DNA of 64,000 nucleotides. Source: Bacillota bacterium (GTDB lineage Bacteria > Bacillota > Clostridia > Acetivibrionales > DTU013). The notes under the pieces are model-generated. The model made no database searches. It saw only the letters and a list, made by a program, of their open reading frames with translations, and was not told the DNA's origin. The translations under genes and the position numbers were made by a program. Below are positions 31,778 to 40,900 of this stretch, in pieces. How positions within the stretch are numbered: the stretch's first letter is position 1; each line of letters begins with the position of its first letter. The stretch is taken from NCBI GenBank assembly GCA_023412915.1, contig JAEZRE010000019.1:78089-142088 (forward strand), read 5' to 3'.

Positions 31778-33562
31778 ATGAAGAGGTTTTTAACCTGCTC
31801 GCTAGCTTTTTTGATGATTATGAGTCTCGCTTCATGCGTATTCGGCCCAAATGGCGGAAAGCTTGCCGAGACGGCGGTAGAAACGGTCTCGGACGGCTCT
31901 GTACAACCGGTGCAGGAAAGCGCCTCGGGTATGGAATTATATAACATCAACGTCTTTACCATGCTGGGCAATTATTCGGGTATACAGTCGGGCTGGTTCG
32001 GAAAAATCGTTAGGGACAAGTTCAATATAAGAATGAATTTAGTCGCTTCCAACGTCGAAGGCGGCGAAGCCAAATTCTCAACACTTCTGGCCTCCGGAAA
32101 TCTTGGGGACCTCGTAATATATGGCAACAACGATTCCAAATATCTGGATTCGATATCGCGCGGTTTCCTTCTGGATATGACCCAAAACGGGCTGTTGGAA
32201 AAATACGGCCGGGAGATAGTGGACAACTATCCCAAGGTATTGGAAAAAGCCAGAGTCAATTCGGGCGGAGGGACCGCTGTATACGGACTCGGTTACAACG
32301 CGGCGAATATGCCGGGCGGACCTTCCGAGGGAGAAGACATGACCTGGGGGCCTGATCTTCGCTGGGATCTGTATGCAAGGCTGGGATACCCAAAGATAAA
32401 CACACTGGAGGATTACCTGCCGGTCCTCAAGCAGATGCAGCGGCTGGAACCGAAGAGTGAGTCCGGCTGGCCGACCTACGGGTTTTCACTTTGGAGTGAC
32501 TGGGACAGCGATAAGATGTGCCTTGCCAAGCAGTACTGCGATGTTTACGGCTTCGATGAGACAGATGGGTTCAATCCGATCGGGTATGCCCTGATATCTG
32601 CTAAAGCCGATGAGTATCAAAGCGTGTTGGATCCGGACGGTTATTATGTCAAATGCCTTGAATTGTATTTCAATGCAAACCAGATGGGGCTGCTTGATCC
32701 CGATTCCATATCTCAGAAGTATGAGGATGTCAATAACAAGATGAAAGACGGACAGGTCCTTTTCTCATGGTTTCCCTGGATGGACAATATTTATAACACC
32801 CAGGAACGCCAGGCGCAGGGAAAAGGCTTCAAGCTTGTGCCGTTTACGGAAGAGAAGATATATTCCCAGGGCTACAATCCGTACGGAGGCGACAGGCTCA
32901 TCTCGATCGGGGCAGGTGCGGCCTGTCCGGAGAGGATAATGCAGCTGATCAACTGGATGTATTCTCCCGAGGGATTCCAGACAATCAAAGCTGGGCCTAG
33001 AGGCCTTGCCTGGGATATCGGCAGAGACGGAAAACCCTGCCTGACGGAGTACGGTATGAAAACGCTCCCGAACAACCCCGAGCCGGTACCTGCCGAATTC
33101 GGCGGCGGTACGTTCAAAGACGGGCAGAATCAGATAAACATAGACCCCATACAGCCGACTGCGATTAACCCTGAGACGGGTGAAGCTTATGACTACCATC
33201 TCTGGAGTTCATACCTCAACAGCAGACCTTCGGAGCTAGTTACAGAGTGGAGGGAAAGGATGGGCATCCTCACAGCGCGGGAATACTTCGAAGAAAACGG
33301 CCTGCTTGCCGTAGCGGACCCGGTGTTTACAGGCAAAGCGCCCGAAAACATGAGTAAATCGCTCGAACAGAAAAAAGGTCAGGTTTCCACGGTTATCAGG
33401 AATTATTCCTGGAGGATGGTGTTTGCAAAGGATCAGACCGAATTCAATTCGCTTTATAACGATATGGTAGTCAGGGCTAAAAGCCTGGGCTACAATGAAA
33501 TATACAACTGGAACGTCGAACAGGCCCGTAAAATAGCCGAATGGCGTCGGAACAAGGGCTAG
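31778..33562 (+). CDS. Extracellular solute-binding lipoprotein (sugar ABC type)
   Basis: About 594 residues from ATG 31778 with GGGAGG site (an in-frame TTG precedes it). Signal peptide with lipobox LASC. It matches the LplA/YtcQ group of large sugar-binding lipoproteins associated with YesM/YesN systems. No permease or ATPase gene is nearby, so it is an orphan: it may borrow another transporter or act as the ligand sensor for the kinase. Its stop is one base from the end of convergent glgB. Confidence 0.85.
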   Translation: MKRFLTCSLAFLMIMSLASCVFGPNGGKLAETAVETVSDGSVQPVQESASGMELYNINVFTMLGNYSGIQSGWFGKIVRDKFNIRMNLVASNVEGGEAKFSTLLASGNLGDLVIYGNNDSKYLDSISRGFLLDMTQNGLLEKYGREIVDNYPKVLEKARVNSGGGTAVYGLGYNAANMPGGPSEGEDMTWGPDLRWDLYARLGYPKINTLEDYLPVLKQMQRLEPKSESGWPTYGFSLWSDWDSDKMCLAKQYCDVYGFDETDGFNPIGYALISAKADEYQSVLDPDGYYVKCLELYFNANQMGLLDPDSISQKYEDVNNKMKDGQVLFSWFPWMDNIYNTQERQAQGKGFKLVPFTEEKIYSQGYNPYGGDRLISIGAGAACPERIMQLINWMYSPEGFQTIKAGPRGLAWDIGRDGKPCLTEYGMKTLPNNPEPVPAEFGGGTFKDGQNQINIDPIQPTAINPETGEAYDYHLWSSYLNSRPSELVTEWRERMGILTAREYFEENGLLAVADPVFTGKAPENMSKSLEQKKGQVSTVIRNYSWRMVFAKDQTEFNSLYNDMVVRAKSLGYNEIYNWNVEQARKIAEWRRNKG

Positions 33563-33563
33563 C

Positions 33564-35504
33564 TTACAAGTCTTTCTTTGCGGATTTAAACTCCGGTTTG
33601 AACACGACCATAGCGAGCGGAGGGATCCTTATTTTCAGAGAATATGGTCTTTGCATTTGTGGTATATTGTCCGCTTGAACGCCGCCGAGATTGCCGATGT
33701 TACTGCCGCCATATGATTCGGAATCGCTGTTGAGCAATTCTTTGTAATATACTTCAAAGGGCACTCCTATCCTGTAATCGTCATATACCACAGGAGTAAA
33801 GTTGCATATGAAAACGAGTATATCCTCCGAAGCGCGGCTCTTTCGGATGAAGGATATCACGCTGTGGTCGCTGTCGTTGCAATCTATCCATTCGAAACCG
33901 TCAAAGCTGAAATCCACCTCGTGCATTGCCTTTTCCGAGGTATAAAGCCTGTTCAGATCCCGCATGTAGTTCTTCAGACCGGCGTGCTTGTCGTAATCGA
34001 GCAGGTTCCAGTCCAGACCTTTATGGAAGTCCCATTCAATAAACTGGCCGAATTCGTTTCCCATGAACAGCAGCTTCTTGCCCGGATGACCGTACATATA
34101 GCCGTAGGTCACTCTCAGACCCGCGAACTTCTGCCAATAGTCTCCCGGCATTTTCCCGACCATCGAATATTTGCCGTGTACCACTTCGTCATGCGACAAC
34201 ACAAGGACAAAGTTTTCCGACATGGCATACATTATTGAAAAGGTGATCAGGTTCTGGTGATATTTTCGGTATACCGGGTCCATACCGACGTATCGCAGGT
34301 AATCGTTCATCCAGCCCATGTTCCATTTATATGTAAACCCAAGACCGCCCGTATAGGGAGGCTTTGTTATCATCGGCCAGGAGGTGGATTCCTCCGCGAT
34401 CATCATTATTCCCGGGAAATATTCATATACTGTCGTATTTAGCTGCTTGAGAAATTCTACTGCGCCAAGGTTTTGATTGCCTCCGTGTTTATTCGGGATC
34501 CACTGGCCCTTTTTCCTGCCGTAATCCAGGTAGAGCATGGACGCGACGGCATCTACGCGGATACCGTCCACATGGTATTTTTCGAACCAGAATACTGCGT
34601 TTGCAATGAGAAAGTTGCGGACTTCATGGCGCGTATAGTTGAAGATCAGCGTTCCCCATTCGGGATGCTCTCCCAGGCGGGGGTCCTTGTGTTCATACAG
34701 CGCGGTGCCGTCAAAACGCGCAAGACCATGCCCGTCCTTTGGAAAATGGGCGGGCACCCAGTCCATTATAACGCCGATGCCGCGACTGTGGCATTCGTCC
34801 ACGAAATACATGAAATCCTCAGGACGCCCGTATCGGCTTGTGACGGAATAATACCCCGTCACCTGGTAGCCCCACGAATCGTCGAGAGGATGCTCTGCTA
34901 CAGGAAGCAGCTCGATATGCGTATAGCCCATGTCCGCCGCATAGTCGACAAGTCTTGCGGCATAATCCCTGTACGATAAAAAGCCGCCGTCTTCCGAACG
35001 CGCCCATGAGCCGAGATGCACTTCATATATGGAAACGGGCTTGTCAAAGGTGCTGTCGGAATCTCTCGTGCTTATCCATTCCTTGTCGCGCCATTCGTAA
35101 TTGTCAAGGTCGTACACTATCGAAGCCGTACCGGGCCTGAGTTCGCTGTAAAAGGCGTAAGGATCGGCTTTCTGTACCAGTTCGCCCGAGGGGGTCATGA
35201 TTTCATATTTGTATACCTCGCCCGGAGCAATACCAGGGATAAAGACTGCCCAAACCCCCGAACCGTCGAGCCTTTTCATAGGATTCGCCCTGCCGTCCCA
35301 GCTGTTGAAATTGCATACGAGGCTCACGCTCTGAGCCGACGGAGCCCAGACAGCGAAATGTGTCCCGCTTTGGCCGTCCTGGATCGCAGGGTGCGCCCCG
35401 AGCTTTTCAAATATTTTATGGTGACTGCCCTCGTTAAAAAGATGCAGGTCATAACCGGTTATAAACTGGGATAGTGGTTTGGCTTCGAGATTATTCTGGT
35501 CCAT
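33564..35504 (-). CDS. glgB: 1,4-alpha-glucan branching enzyme
   Basis: A 646-residue GH13 enzyme with an N-terminal CBM48 (GTHFAVWAPSAQSVSLVCNFNSWDGR) and a TIM barrel. Catalytic motifs: DGIRVDAVASMLYLDY (nucleophile Asp), MIAEESTSWP (acid Glu) and VLVLSHDEVVHGK. The C-terminal all-beta domain is present. It forms alpha-1,6 branches in glycogen. GAGGAG ribosome site. It stands alone here; no other glg gene is in the window. Confidence 0.96.
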   Translation of the reverse strand: MDQNNLEAKPLSQFITGYDLHLFNEGSHHKIFEKLGAHPAIQDGQSGTHFAVWAPSAQSVSLVCNFNSWDGRANPMKRLDGSGVWAVFIPGIAPGEVYKYEIMTPSGELVQKADPYAFYSELRPGTASIVYDLDNYEWRDKEWISTRDSDSTFDKPVSIYEVHLGSWARSEDGGFLSYRDYAARLVDYAADMGYTHIELLPVAEHPLDDSWGYQVTGYYSVTSRYGRPEDFMYFVDECHSRGIGVIMDWVPAHFPKDGHGLARFDGTALYEHKDPRLGEHPEWGTLIFNYTRHEVRNFLIANAVFWFEKYHVDGIRVDAVASMLYLDYGRKKGQWIPNKHGGNQNLGAVEFLKQLNTTVYEYFPGIMMIAEESTSWPMITKPPYTGGLGFTYKWNMGWMNDYLRYVGMDPVYRKYHQNLITFSIMYAMSENFVLVLSHDEVVHGKYSMVGKMPGDYWQKFAGLRVTYGYMYGHPGKKLLFMGNEFGQFIEWDFHKGLDWNLLDYDKHAGLKNYMRDLNRLYTSEKAMHEVDFSFDGFEWIDCNDSDHSVISFIRKSRASEDILVFICNFTPVVYDDYRIGVPFEVYYKELLNSDSESYGGSNIGNLGGVQADNIPQMQRPYSLKIRIPPLAMVVFKPEFKSAKKDL

Positions 35505-35607
35505 TCACGGCTCCTCGGGTTTTAGGACAGGAGAGCTGTCCCGCTTATAAACAGACAACTAAGGGATGTATTTATTTCTCAATTATATTACTAAATATGC
35601 CGGAGCG

Positions 35608-36096
35608 CTATTCATTTTCCGCATTCAGCAGCATTTCGAATTCGATCTCGTGCAGTATCGGGATTCCATCATTGCCGTACAGCGATATCTCAGGCTTGAG
35701 CTGTCTGGCCTTCGCTATCGAGTTATGGTGGACCGCTTTCATGTCGAACCATTTTTTCTGATAGAATCTCATTGCCTTTGTATTGTCATTTGTCGTTATA
35801 AGCCATATCCTGCTACAGCCAAGCTTCGTTGCGGTCTCGATTGTAAGCATCAGCAAGGCACTGCCTACACCTTTGCTTTCTTCGAAACTCTCGAGCAGGA
35901 CAATCTCACATTCGTTGTCACTAATATCGTATGAGATCATGCCCTTTATATCGGGGCCTTCCATGTACAGGAAGCCCGGAAGATCCGCGGGCCTGTGGGC
36001 CCTGCCCCTTGAAACCACCAACGGGGAGCCCCAGTTGTTGGCTACCAGCTCGGCAACCATGTTACGGTTATGCTCGTTTACGCTCACAATACTCAT
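35608..36096 (-). CDS. GNAT-family N-acetyltransferase
   Basis: A 162-residue protein with a GNAT fold. Acetyl-CoA binding motif ESKGVGSALLMLTIE, then RIWLITTNDNTKAMRFYQKKWF, characteristic of the family's closing strands. Substrate unknown. Single gene on the minus strand between glgB and the metallo-beta-lactamase. Confidence 0.88.
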   Translation of the reverse strand: MSIVSVNEHNRNMVAELVANNWGSPLVVSRGRAHRPADLPGFLYMEGPDIKGMISYDISDNECEIVLLESFEESKGVGSALLMLTIETATKLGCSRIWLITTNDNTKAMRFYQKKWFDMKAVHHNSIAKARQLKPEISLYGNDGIPILHEIEFEMLLNAENE

Positions 36097-36178
36097 TGTT
36101 CATCCATCCTCCAAATTGAATATCGGCTGATATCCGAGCTTTTATCATACTTAAATTAACTTTTTATGTCACTAATTT

Positions 36179-37084
36179 CTAGTTTACGAGTTCTTCCGTA
36201 TGCTTCAATATATCCAAGCCGCCCCATTGCCCATGCCCGGGAATGACGACTTCGGCGTCGGGATACTTGTCAACAAGCTTGCGGACAGATGAAGACCACT
36301 GTTCGAGGTCCGCATCCGTAATGCTTCCCTTGTCCTTTGAATCCAGGGACTTGAGCAGACACCCCCCGAATAGCACCTTGTACCTGGGGAACCAGACAGT
36401 TATATTGTCGGGAGAATGGCCTCTGCCGGGATAATAGGTTTCGATGTCGATATCTCCGACTGAGAAAGCAGCCTCTTCGCCGATGATCGTACCGGGCTTT
36501 GTAAAACCATTTTTCTCCGCTTCCTTTGCTGTGAGTCCGATGCACCTGACTTCTATATCGTTTTCAAGCAGCGTATCGATGCCGCCTATTCTATCGGCAT
36601 GCGCATGCGTTATGACTGCATCGGTAATGTCTTGCTTGAACACATCCTTTGCCAGCTTCAACAGAACGCCGGTCTGTTCATTGTTCCAGGGCGTATCAAC
36701 CAGGAACAGGCCGTCCGATGTGATTGCGATCAACCCGTTGGATGGCGTGCCGACACCGCCGATATCCATGTAGGTCTTGTGTACCCAGAGCCGTTCGTTT
36801 AACTTGTACAGCTCTACACGGTTTTTTTCCGTCGGGACGCTTTCATAGTAATCCCCGGAGACTTCAGCCAGCTTTGATGCCTCTTTGGCGGTGGAGCTCA
36901 CCGCTTCAACTGTGTTCTCCGCTGGATTTGCGTTCTGAGAAGCCTCTTTGGCGGTGGAGCTCTCCGTTTTAACTGTGTTCTCCGCCGTACCTGCGTTCTG
37001 TGAAGCCTCTTTGCCGCCGGAGCAGGCAGTCAGTCCGACCAATCCGATCAAAACTGCAAAAATCAGTAGTCTGATCTTTTTCAT
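36179..37084 (-). CDS. Subclass B1 metallo-beta-lactamase, lipoprotein form
   Basis: A 301-residue protein. Signal peptide with lipobox GLTAC (Cys21). A linker holds imperfect repeats of KEASQNA.-AENTV-..SSTA (about 25-70). The enzyme domain reproduces the B1 zinc sites: His160, His162 and Asp164 in THAHADRIGG, His223 in GRGHSPDN, Cys242 in FGGCLLKS, His284 in IPGHGQ. It reads very like B. cereus BcII. It would sit on the outer face of the membrane and hydrolyse beta-lactams with two zinc ions. The repeats are also visible in the DNA as about 66-base units (36880-37010). Confidence 0.92.
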   Translation of the reverse strand: MKKIRLLIFAVLIGLVGLTACSGGKEASQNAGTAENTVKTESSTAKEASQNANPAENTVEAVSSTAKEASKLAEVSGDYYESVPTEKNRVELYKLNERLWVHKTYMDIGGVGTPSNGLIAITSDGLFLVDTPWNNEQTGVLLKLAKDVFKQDITDAVITHAHADRIGGIDTLLENDIEVRCIGLTAKEAEKNGFTKPGTIIGEEAAFSVGDIDIETYYPGRGHSPDNITVWFPRYKVLFGGCLLKSLDSKDKGSITDADLEQWSSSVRKLVDKYPDAEVVIPGHGQWGGLDILKHTEELVN

Positions 37085-37173
37085 GGGTCCCTCCTTGTAA
37101 AAGCTTTTACGCTGGGATTTTCAGACGGATTTTTTCAGCGGAGGAAGTATGCGGGTCGTGCAGCCGGTTTATC

Positions 37174-37536
37174 TTATAAAAGGCTTTCCCTTTGTTTCTT
37201 CGTCAGCTTGCCGACTACGGTGGAATAGGAGTGGTCGATCATCGCTTTCAGCTCATCGTCGGAAATATCCCTGTCCAAAAGGACCGTATTGAAATACGGC
37301 TGTTGTATGGGGGGACAGTGATAACCCCTCGTGACTGTGCCCGGATAAGCATTCCTGTAAAATTCGCCCGCAGCCCTGTCGCAGTTCAGAGTGAGCCTGC
37401 GATCCTGCGGCTTGGGATAAATCTGCGCAAAAAGCCTGTTTGCGACCTTTATGCACATAGGGCTGTCACCGAAAGGAAAATCCACATATGCTCCTTTTTT
37501 TGCAAGGCAGTATTTTATGATCTCATCCGTAGTCAT
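37174..37536 (-). CDS. MmcQ/YjbR-family protein
   Basis: A 120-residue protein matching the YjbR/CyaY-like fold: YCLAKKGAYVDFPFGD near the start, KVANRLFAQIYPK, and VTRGYHCPPIQQPYFNTV in the middle. The family is described as DNA-binding-like; its cellular role is unclear. Single gene. Confidence 0.87.
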   Translation of the reverse strand: MTTDEIIKYCLAKKGAYVDFPFGDSPMCIKVANRLFAQIYPKPQDRRLTLNCDRAAGEFYRNAYPGTVTRGYHCPPIQQPYFNTVLLDRDISDDELKAMIDHSYSTVVGKLTKKQRESLL

Positions 37537-37680
37537 TCAGAACTCCATAAAATCCAATCTAGTAAATTCTTTACCGTTTGGTAGGGGATACGTAATATTT
37601 TTGTGACATGAATAGCCTGCTTTTTCGAATCCGGCTAGGCCATAATGGGTTCCAGAGAGGACGACAATGCCGCTTGACTA

Positions 37681-38130
37681 TTATAGTTCGCCTCCGCAGC
37701 CCTTGCAGAACTTAGCGTCTTCATCGTTAAGCGTCCCGCAGCTCCGGCATTTGAGCTTTATGATCTCTTTCTCCTCGTGTTCGTGCGGCTTGACGAGTTC
37801 CTCGACAACTCCTATATTGCTGATTACATCGTTGATCATTTCGCCTTTGGCCTCGTTGAACGGTTTCAGGTCCTCTCTCGCCTTTTCGGGGTCCAGCAGG
37901 AGCCCGGAGCCTGCGGCGCCTTTGGCGCCTATATTCATGACGAAACCGCCGGCAGCTATCAGTATAAACCCGAATATTCCGTTCTGAAAGGGCGGGATAC
38001 TAAAGCCCGACGGATTTGCCATTGAAACGGCTACTGATACGAATACCGAGAAAAAGAGTATCAACCCGATGACCAGCATGCCAAGTCCTATGTAATATGT
38101 GGCCTTGCGTTCCTTTGATATCTTTGCCAT
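37681..38130 (-). CDS. Membrane protein with C-terminal zinc ribbon
   Basis: A 149-residue protein with two N-terminal membrane segments (about 10-34 and 45-66) and a C-terminal CRSCGTLNDEDAKFCKGCG double-CxxC ribbon. The Cys spacing fits one structural zinc. Function unknown. The next gene is a 46-residue membrane protein 17 bases upstream on the same strand; the two probably share a transcript. Confidence 0.75.
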   Translation of the reverse strand: MAKISKERKATYYIGLGMLVIGLILFFSVFVSVAVSMANPSGFSIPPFQNGIFGFILIAAGGFVMNIGAKGAAGSGLLLDPEKAREDLKPFNEAKGEMINDVISNIGVVEELVKPHEHEEKEIIKLKCRSCGTLNDEDAKFCKGCGGEL

Positions 38131-38147
38131 GACCTCACCCCATATTT

Positions 38148-38288
38148 CTATTGATTTTTTCTGATATAGATATCCAAAGCCCTCAAAGCCTTCATTCCAA
38201 GAACAAACAGTAGAATGAACATTCCTATTCCAAGAACCAGGAGGATAGCGTATAAAAGTACTATGAAAATACCGCCTGCCATCATCAT
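38148..38288 (-). CDS. Small membrane protein, 46 residues
   Basis: The frame reads MMMAGGIFIVLLYAILLVLG, then IGMFILLFVLGMKALRALDI and a polar end YIRKNQ. A GGAGTG site lies six bases before the ATG at 38288. It is mostly one or two membrane helices. It is likely cotranscribed with the zinc-ribbon membrane protein. Confidence 0.6.
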   Translation of the reverse strand: MMMAGGIFIVLLYAILLVLGIGMFILLFVLGMKALRALDIYIRKNQ

Positions 38289-38373
38289 AACTTTCACTCC
38301 TTCGATTTTAATTACTTAACATATTGGTATACTTTTACATTTATTTAAATTGTATCAAACAACGCTTGCTTCA

Positions 38374-38847
38374 TCAAGGTACAGTCCCACCAGGATATAA
38401 TTCCATGTCGCCGCCGACGTCCCTGAAACCGTGCTTTACATATATCGGTCGGCCCATCTCGGAAGCGTGTAGCGTGATTTTACCGCATTCTCTCAACTTG
38501 GCTTCCCGGATTATATGTCCCGTAAGCTTTGAGGCGATGCCTCTATTCCGGTATCCGGGTTTCGTATAGATGTTCATGATATATGCCGTATTGCCCGAAG
38601 GGTTGCTGAAGGTAGGCGGTGCACAAAAGAAGCACAGGCCGCTCGTCGCCACGATTTTACCCTCGTCCAGTGCGACCCAGGCAATAAAACTACCGTCCGG
38701 CAAATGTTTTTTGAAATAGTCATAATTACTGCTTCGGAATTCCTCAATACCGATGGCGGTATTGCCGGCTTCCCGTTCCAGACGCATATCCAGTCTGCAT
38801 TCTACCAATTGGTCAATGTCCTCCAGGGTTGCTCTGCGGTATATCAT
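38374..38847 (-). CDS. GNAT-family N-acetyltransferase
   Basis: A 157-residue protein from ATG 38847, which has a GGAGG site seven bases upstream (open frame to 38886). The opening MIYRRATLEDIDQLVECR and the acetyl-CoA loop KPGYRNRGIASKLTGHII are typical. It ends with a GKPIY-like sequence, GRPIYVKHGFRDVGGDMELY. Substrate unknown. Confidence 0.88.
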   Translation of the reverse strand: MIYRRATLEDIDQLVECRLDMRLEREAGNTAIGIEEFRSSNYDYFKKHLPDGSFIAWVALDEGKIVATSGLCFFCAPPTFSNPSGNTAYIMNIYTKPGYRNRGIASKLTGHIIREAKLRECGKITLHASEMGRPIYVKHGFRDVGGDMELYPGGTVP

Positions 38848-38936
38848 CGATGCCTCCAAATTTCTCTTAAGCCTCCTTCCGGGCACGGCTTAAGGTATCC
38901 GGCGGATTTATCTTATTATGTATTTCTTTCAGCTCC

Positions 38937-40598
38937 TCATGCCATTATACGTTGATTCAGCCAGCCAAGTATGAAAACGAGCGGAGAATTCCAATATATG
39001 CAGATCTCGTTCGTCGAAAAGCTCTCCCACATGTCCGTGTAGCATTTTGCCGGAGGAGTGCTTTCGCTGAACAGCTTCGACGCGGGATCCCTTTCAAGCG
39101 CCCAGATGCGTTCGAAGGGACCTCCGACCAGCATCCCCGGTACAGCCTGCCCGGGTATCATCGACGGCCGGTGATGTGGGTGTTGCGGCGCATTTTCGCC
39201 AAAACCCGTTACATAGCTCATACCGGTCGCATTTCGTCCCAATAAATAGTGAAAATGGTCTAAAGCAGCCTGCCTGTATTTTTTGTGTGGATTCAGCCTG
39301 TCGGCGATTATCAACGCCATCGCGTTGTTTGCGACATCCATGTTGCTTCCCCAGACATACTGTTCGATACAGATCCTGTAGCCTTCCTTACTGGAAACAC
39401 TGACGAGCCTGTCCGCCTCCTTCAGGTAATACTCTCTGACCTTGGCATACAGCTCACTGCCGTGTTCCGCATGTTGAGCCGTCAGAAATGCAACCATGGC
39501 ATATGAGCCCATATTAGCCCACCCGAAACCGGGAGCAGGCAGCGGAGCGGACAACAAATAGCCGAGATATGACGCGTCTCCCGTTGTTTCATACAGCTCG
39601 GCAGCCGCCCACCAGCGTTCGTCTGCGGAATTCGCATCGTTATAGGCTCCGGTACGGAAGAAGGGCGGGTCTTTGTATTCGTTTACGCCTGGATTGTTTT
39701 CGAGCCATTTCCAAGCCTTGATCGAAGCGGACAGGCACGCGTCCGCAAATCTGGCGTCAAGCTTGCGGTAAGCGCGTGACGCGTGAGCCGTCGCTGCGGC
39801 AAACCCGCCTGTCGCCTGGGCGGAAATGGGGGAGAGGTAAAGCTGCGCATGGTCGTCCTCGGGGGGACATGCTCTGTTCGCGTGGATCTGCGTCGTGACC
39901 TTGTGGAATACGCCTCCCGTGCCCGGATCCTGCATCCTGAGCAGCCATTCCAGTTCATGGCGCACTTCTCCGTATAATTTACAGGGGCCGCCGAAATCTA
40001 TGTCCGCAATGGACGGAAAATACTCGCCGGCCAGCAGCAGATCGATGACTGCCTTGGCGGCTGGCGATACATAACGCCCGTAGTCCCCCGCATCATGCCA
40101 GCCGCCGGATACGTTGGCAGTAACGCTTCCGAAGCTGGGGTTCGACTCGTCGAAATACCTGGCGGGACCCTTATGGCAGGGCTCATGCGCAAAGACCGGA
40201 CCGGCAAACTTCTCCTCCAGGCCGTCCCCGCCGCAGCGCTGATAATAAAAGACCTTTAGGGCAGCGGCAGCCAGCTTCCCGTAAACCTCGCTGCCGATCG
40301 TAAAAACAGGTGATTTTTCAGCACCTGCGGTCAGGTAGTAGCAACCCTCTTCTGTAATGCTGGAAAAGTCCGCGCTGCCCAGTGTTTCTCCGCTCTTTTC
40401 ATCAATATGGGGAGTTTCGCCGGCGTCGGACAAAGAGGGCTGTATACGCCCTGTGAGAACAGGTTCGTTCCTGGTATTGCAAACGGTAAAGGTGCGGGCC
40501 TGTGAAACCACAAACGCCAGCTTTTCGTCACCCGGCCGGTAACCTGTCTGGTTCAGCCGTATCGCACCCTGCGCCCTATTGACGCTTTCACTATCCAT
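38937..40598 (-). CDS. Glycoside hydrolase family 9 enzyme, no signal peptide
   Basis: A 553-residue protein. An N-terminal Ig-like domain (IRLNQTGYRPGDEKLAFVV) precedes a GH9 (alpha/alpha)6 barrel. Catalytic features are GGWHDAGDYGRYV with the base Asp pair, PQHPHHRPS, and the acid Glu in STNEICIYWNSPLVF. Secreted GH9 cellulases have signal peptides and often CBM or dockerin modules; this one has none, suggesting a cytoplasmic enzyme acting on cello-oligosaccharides or a related beta-glycan. Single gene. Confidence 0.9.
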   Translation of the reverse strand: MDSESVNRAQGAIRLNQTGYRPGDEKLAFVVSQARTFTVCNTRNEPVLTGRIQPSLSDAGETPHIDEKSGETLGSADFSSITEEGCYYLTAGAEKSPVFTIGSEVYGKLAAAALKVFYYQRCGGDGLEEKFAGPVFAHEPCHKGPARYFDESNPSFGSVTANVSGGWHDAGDYGRYVSPAAKAVIDLLLAGEYFPSIADIDFGGPCKLYGEVRHELEWLLRMQDPGTGGVFHKVTTQIHANRACPPEDDHAQLYLSPISAQATGGFAAATAHASRAYRKLDARFADACLSASIKAWKWLENNPGVNEYKDPPFFRTGAYNDANSADERWWAAAELYETTGDASYLGYLLSAPLPAPGFGWANMGSYAMVAFLTAQHAEHGSELYAKVREYYLKEADRLVSVSSKEGYRICIEQYVWGSNMDVANNAMALIIADRLNPHKKYRQAALDHFHYLLGRNATGMSYVTGFGENAPQHPHHRPSMIPGQAVPGMLVGGPFERIWALERDPASKLFSESTPPAKCYTDMWESFSTNEICIYWNSPLVFILGWLNQRIMA

Positions 40599-40763
40599 AC
40601 TCCGCTCCTTTGGAAATTGTTTAAATACAACCGCCGCCAGGCTTAGGCTCTATAGGACCCAAGCATTCACAAATAATGTAAATACATCGTAGCAAATAGG
40701 AAACCTTATTTCAAGAACAAATGACAAAATCAACCATGTAAGGATCGATTGTGTGATAAAAAA

Positions 40764-40819
40764 TTCACATATACTTTTAGCAAATATTATAGTAAAATAG
40801 TTGTTGGCATTAATGCCAA
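40764..40819 (+). promoter_or_regulatory. Promoter with a perfect 16-bp palindrome before the GGGtGRT pair
   Basis: TTCACA (40764-40769), an 18-base spacer and TATAGT (40788-40793) are followed at once by TTGGCATT/AATGCCAA (40804-40819), a perfect palindrome at the transcription start region. This position fits a repressor operator. The rest of the 302-base gap 40599-40900 is AT-rich with no gene. Confidence 0.55.
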
Positions 40820-40900
40820 GCTTTGCACAAAATGCAAATCCGGCAAAAGCCAGAACATAGATAATCTATATCTAATTTGCACATGGAAAGGGGTCATAGA

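Noticed and set aside
36883..37010. Possible frameshift in the metallo-beta-lactamase linker
   Set aside because: The repeated 66-base units keep the frame, and the enzyme domain is intact, so this is a repeat expansion, not a broken gene.
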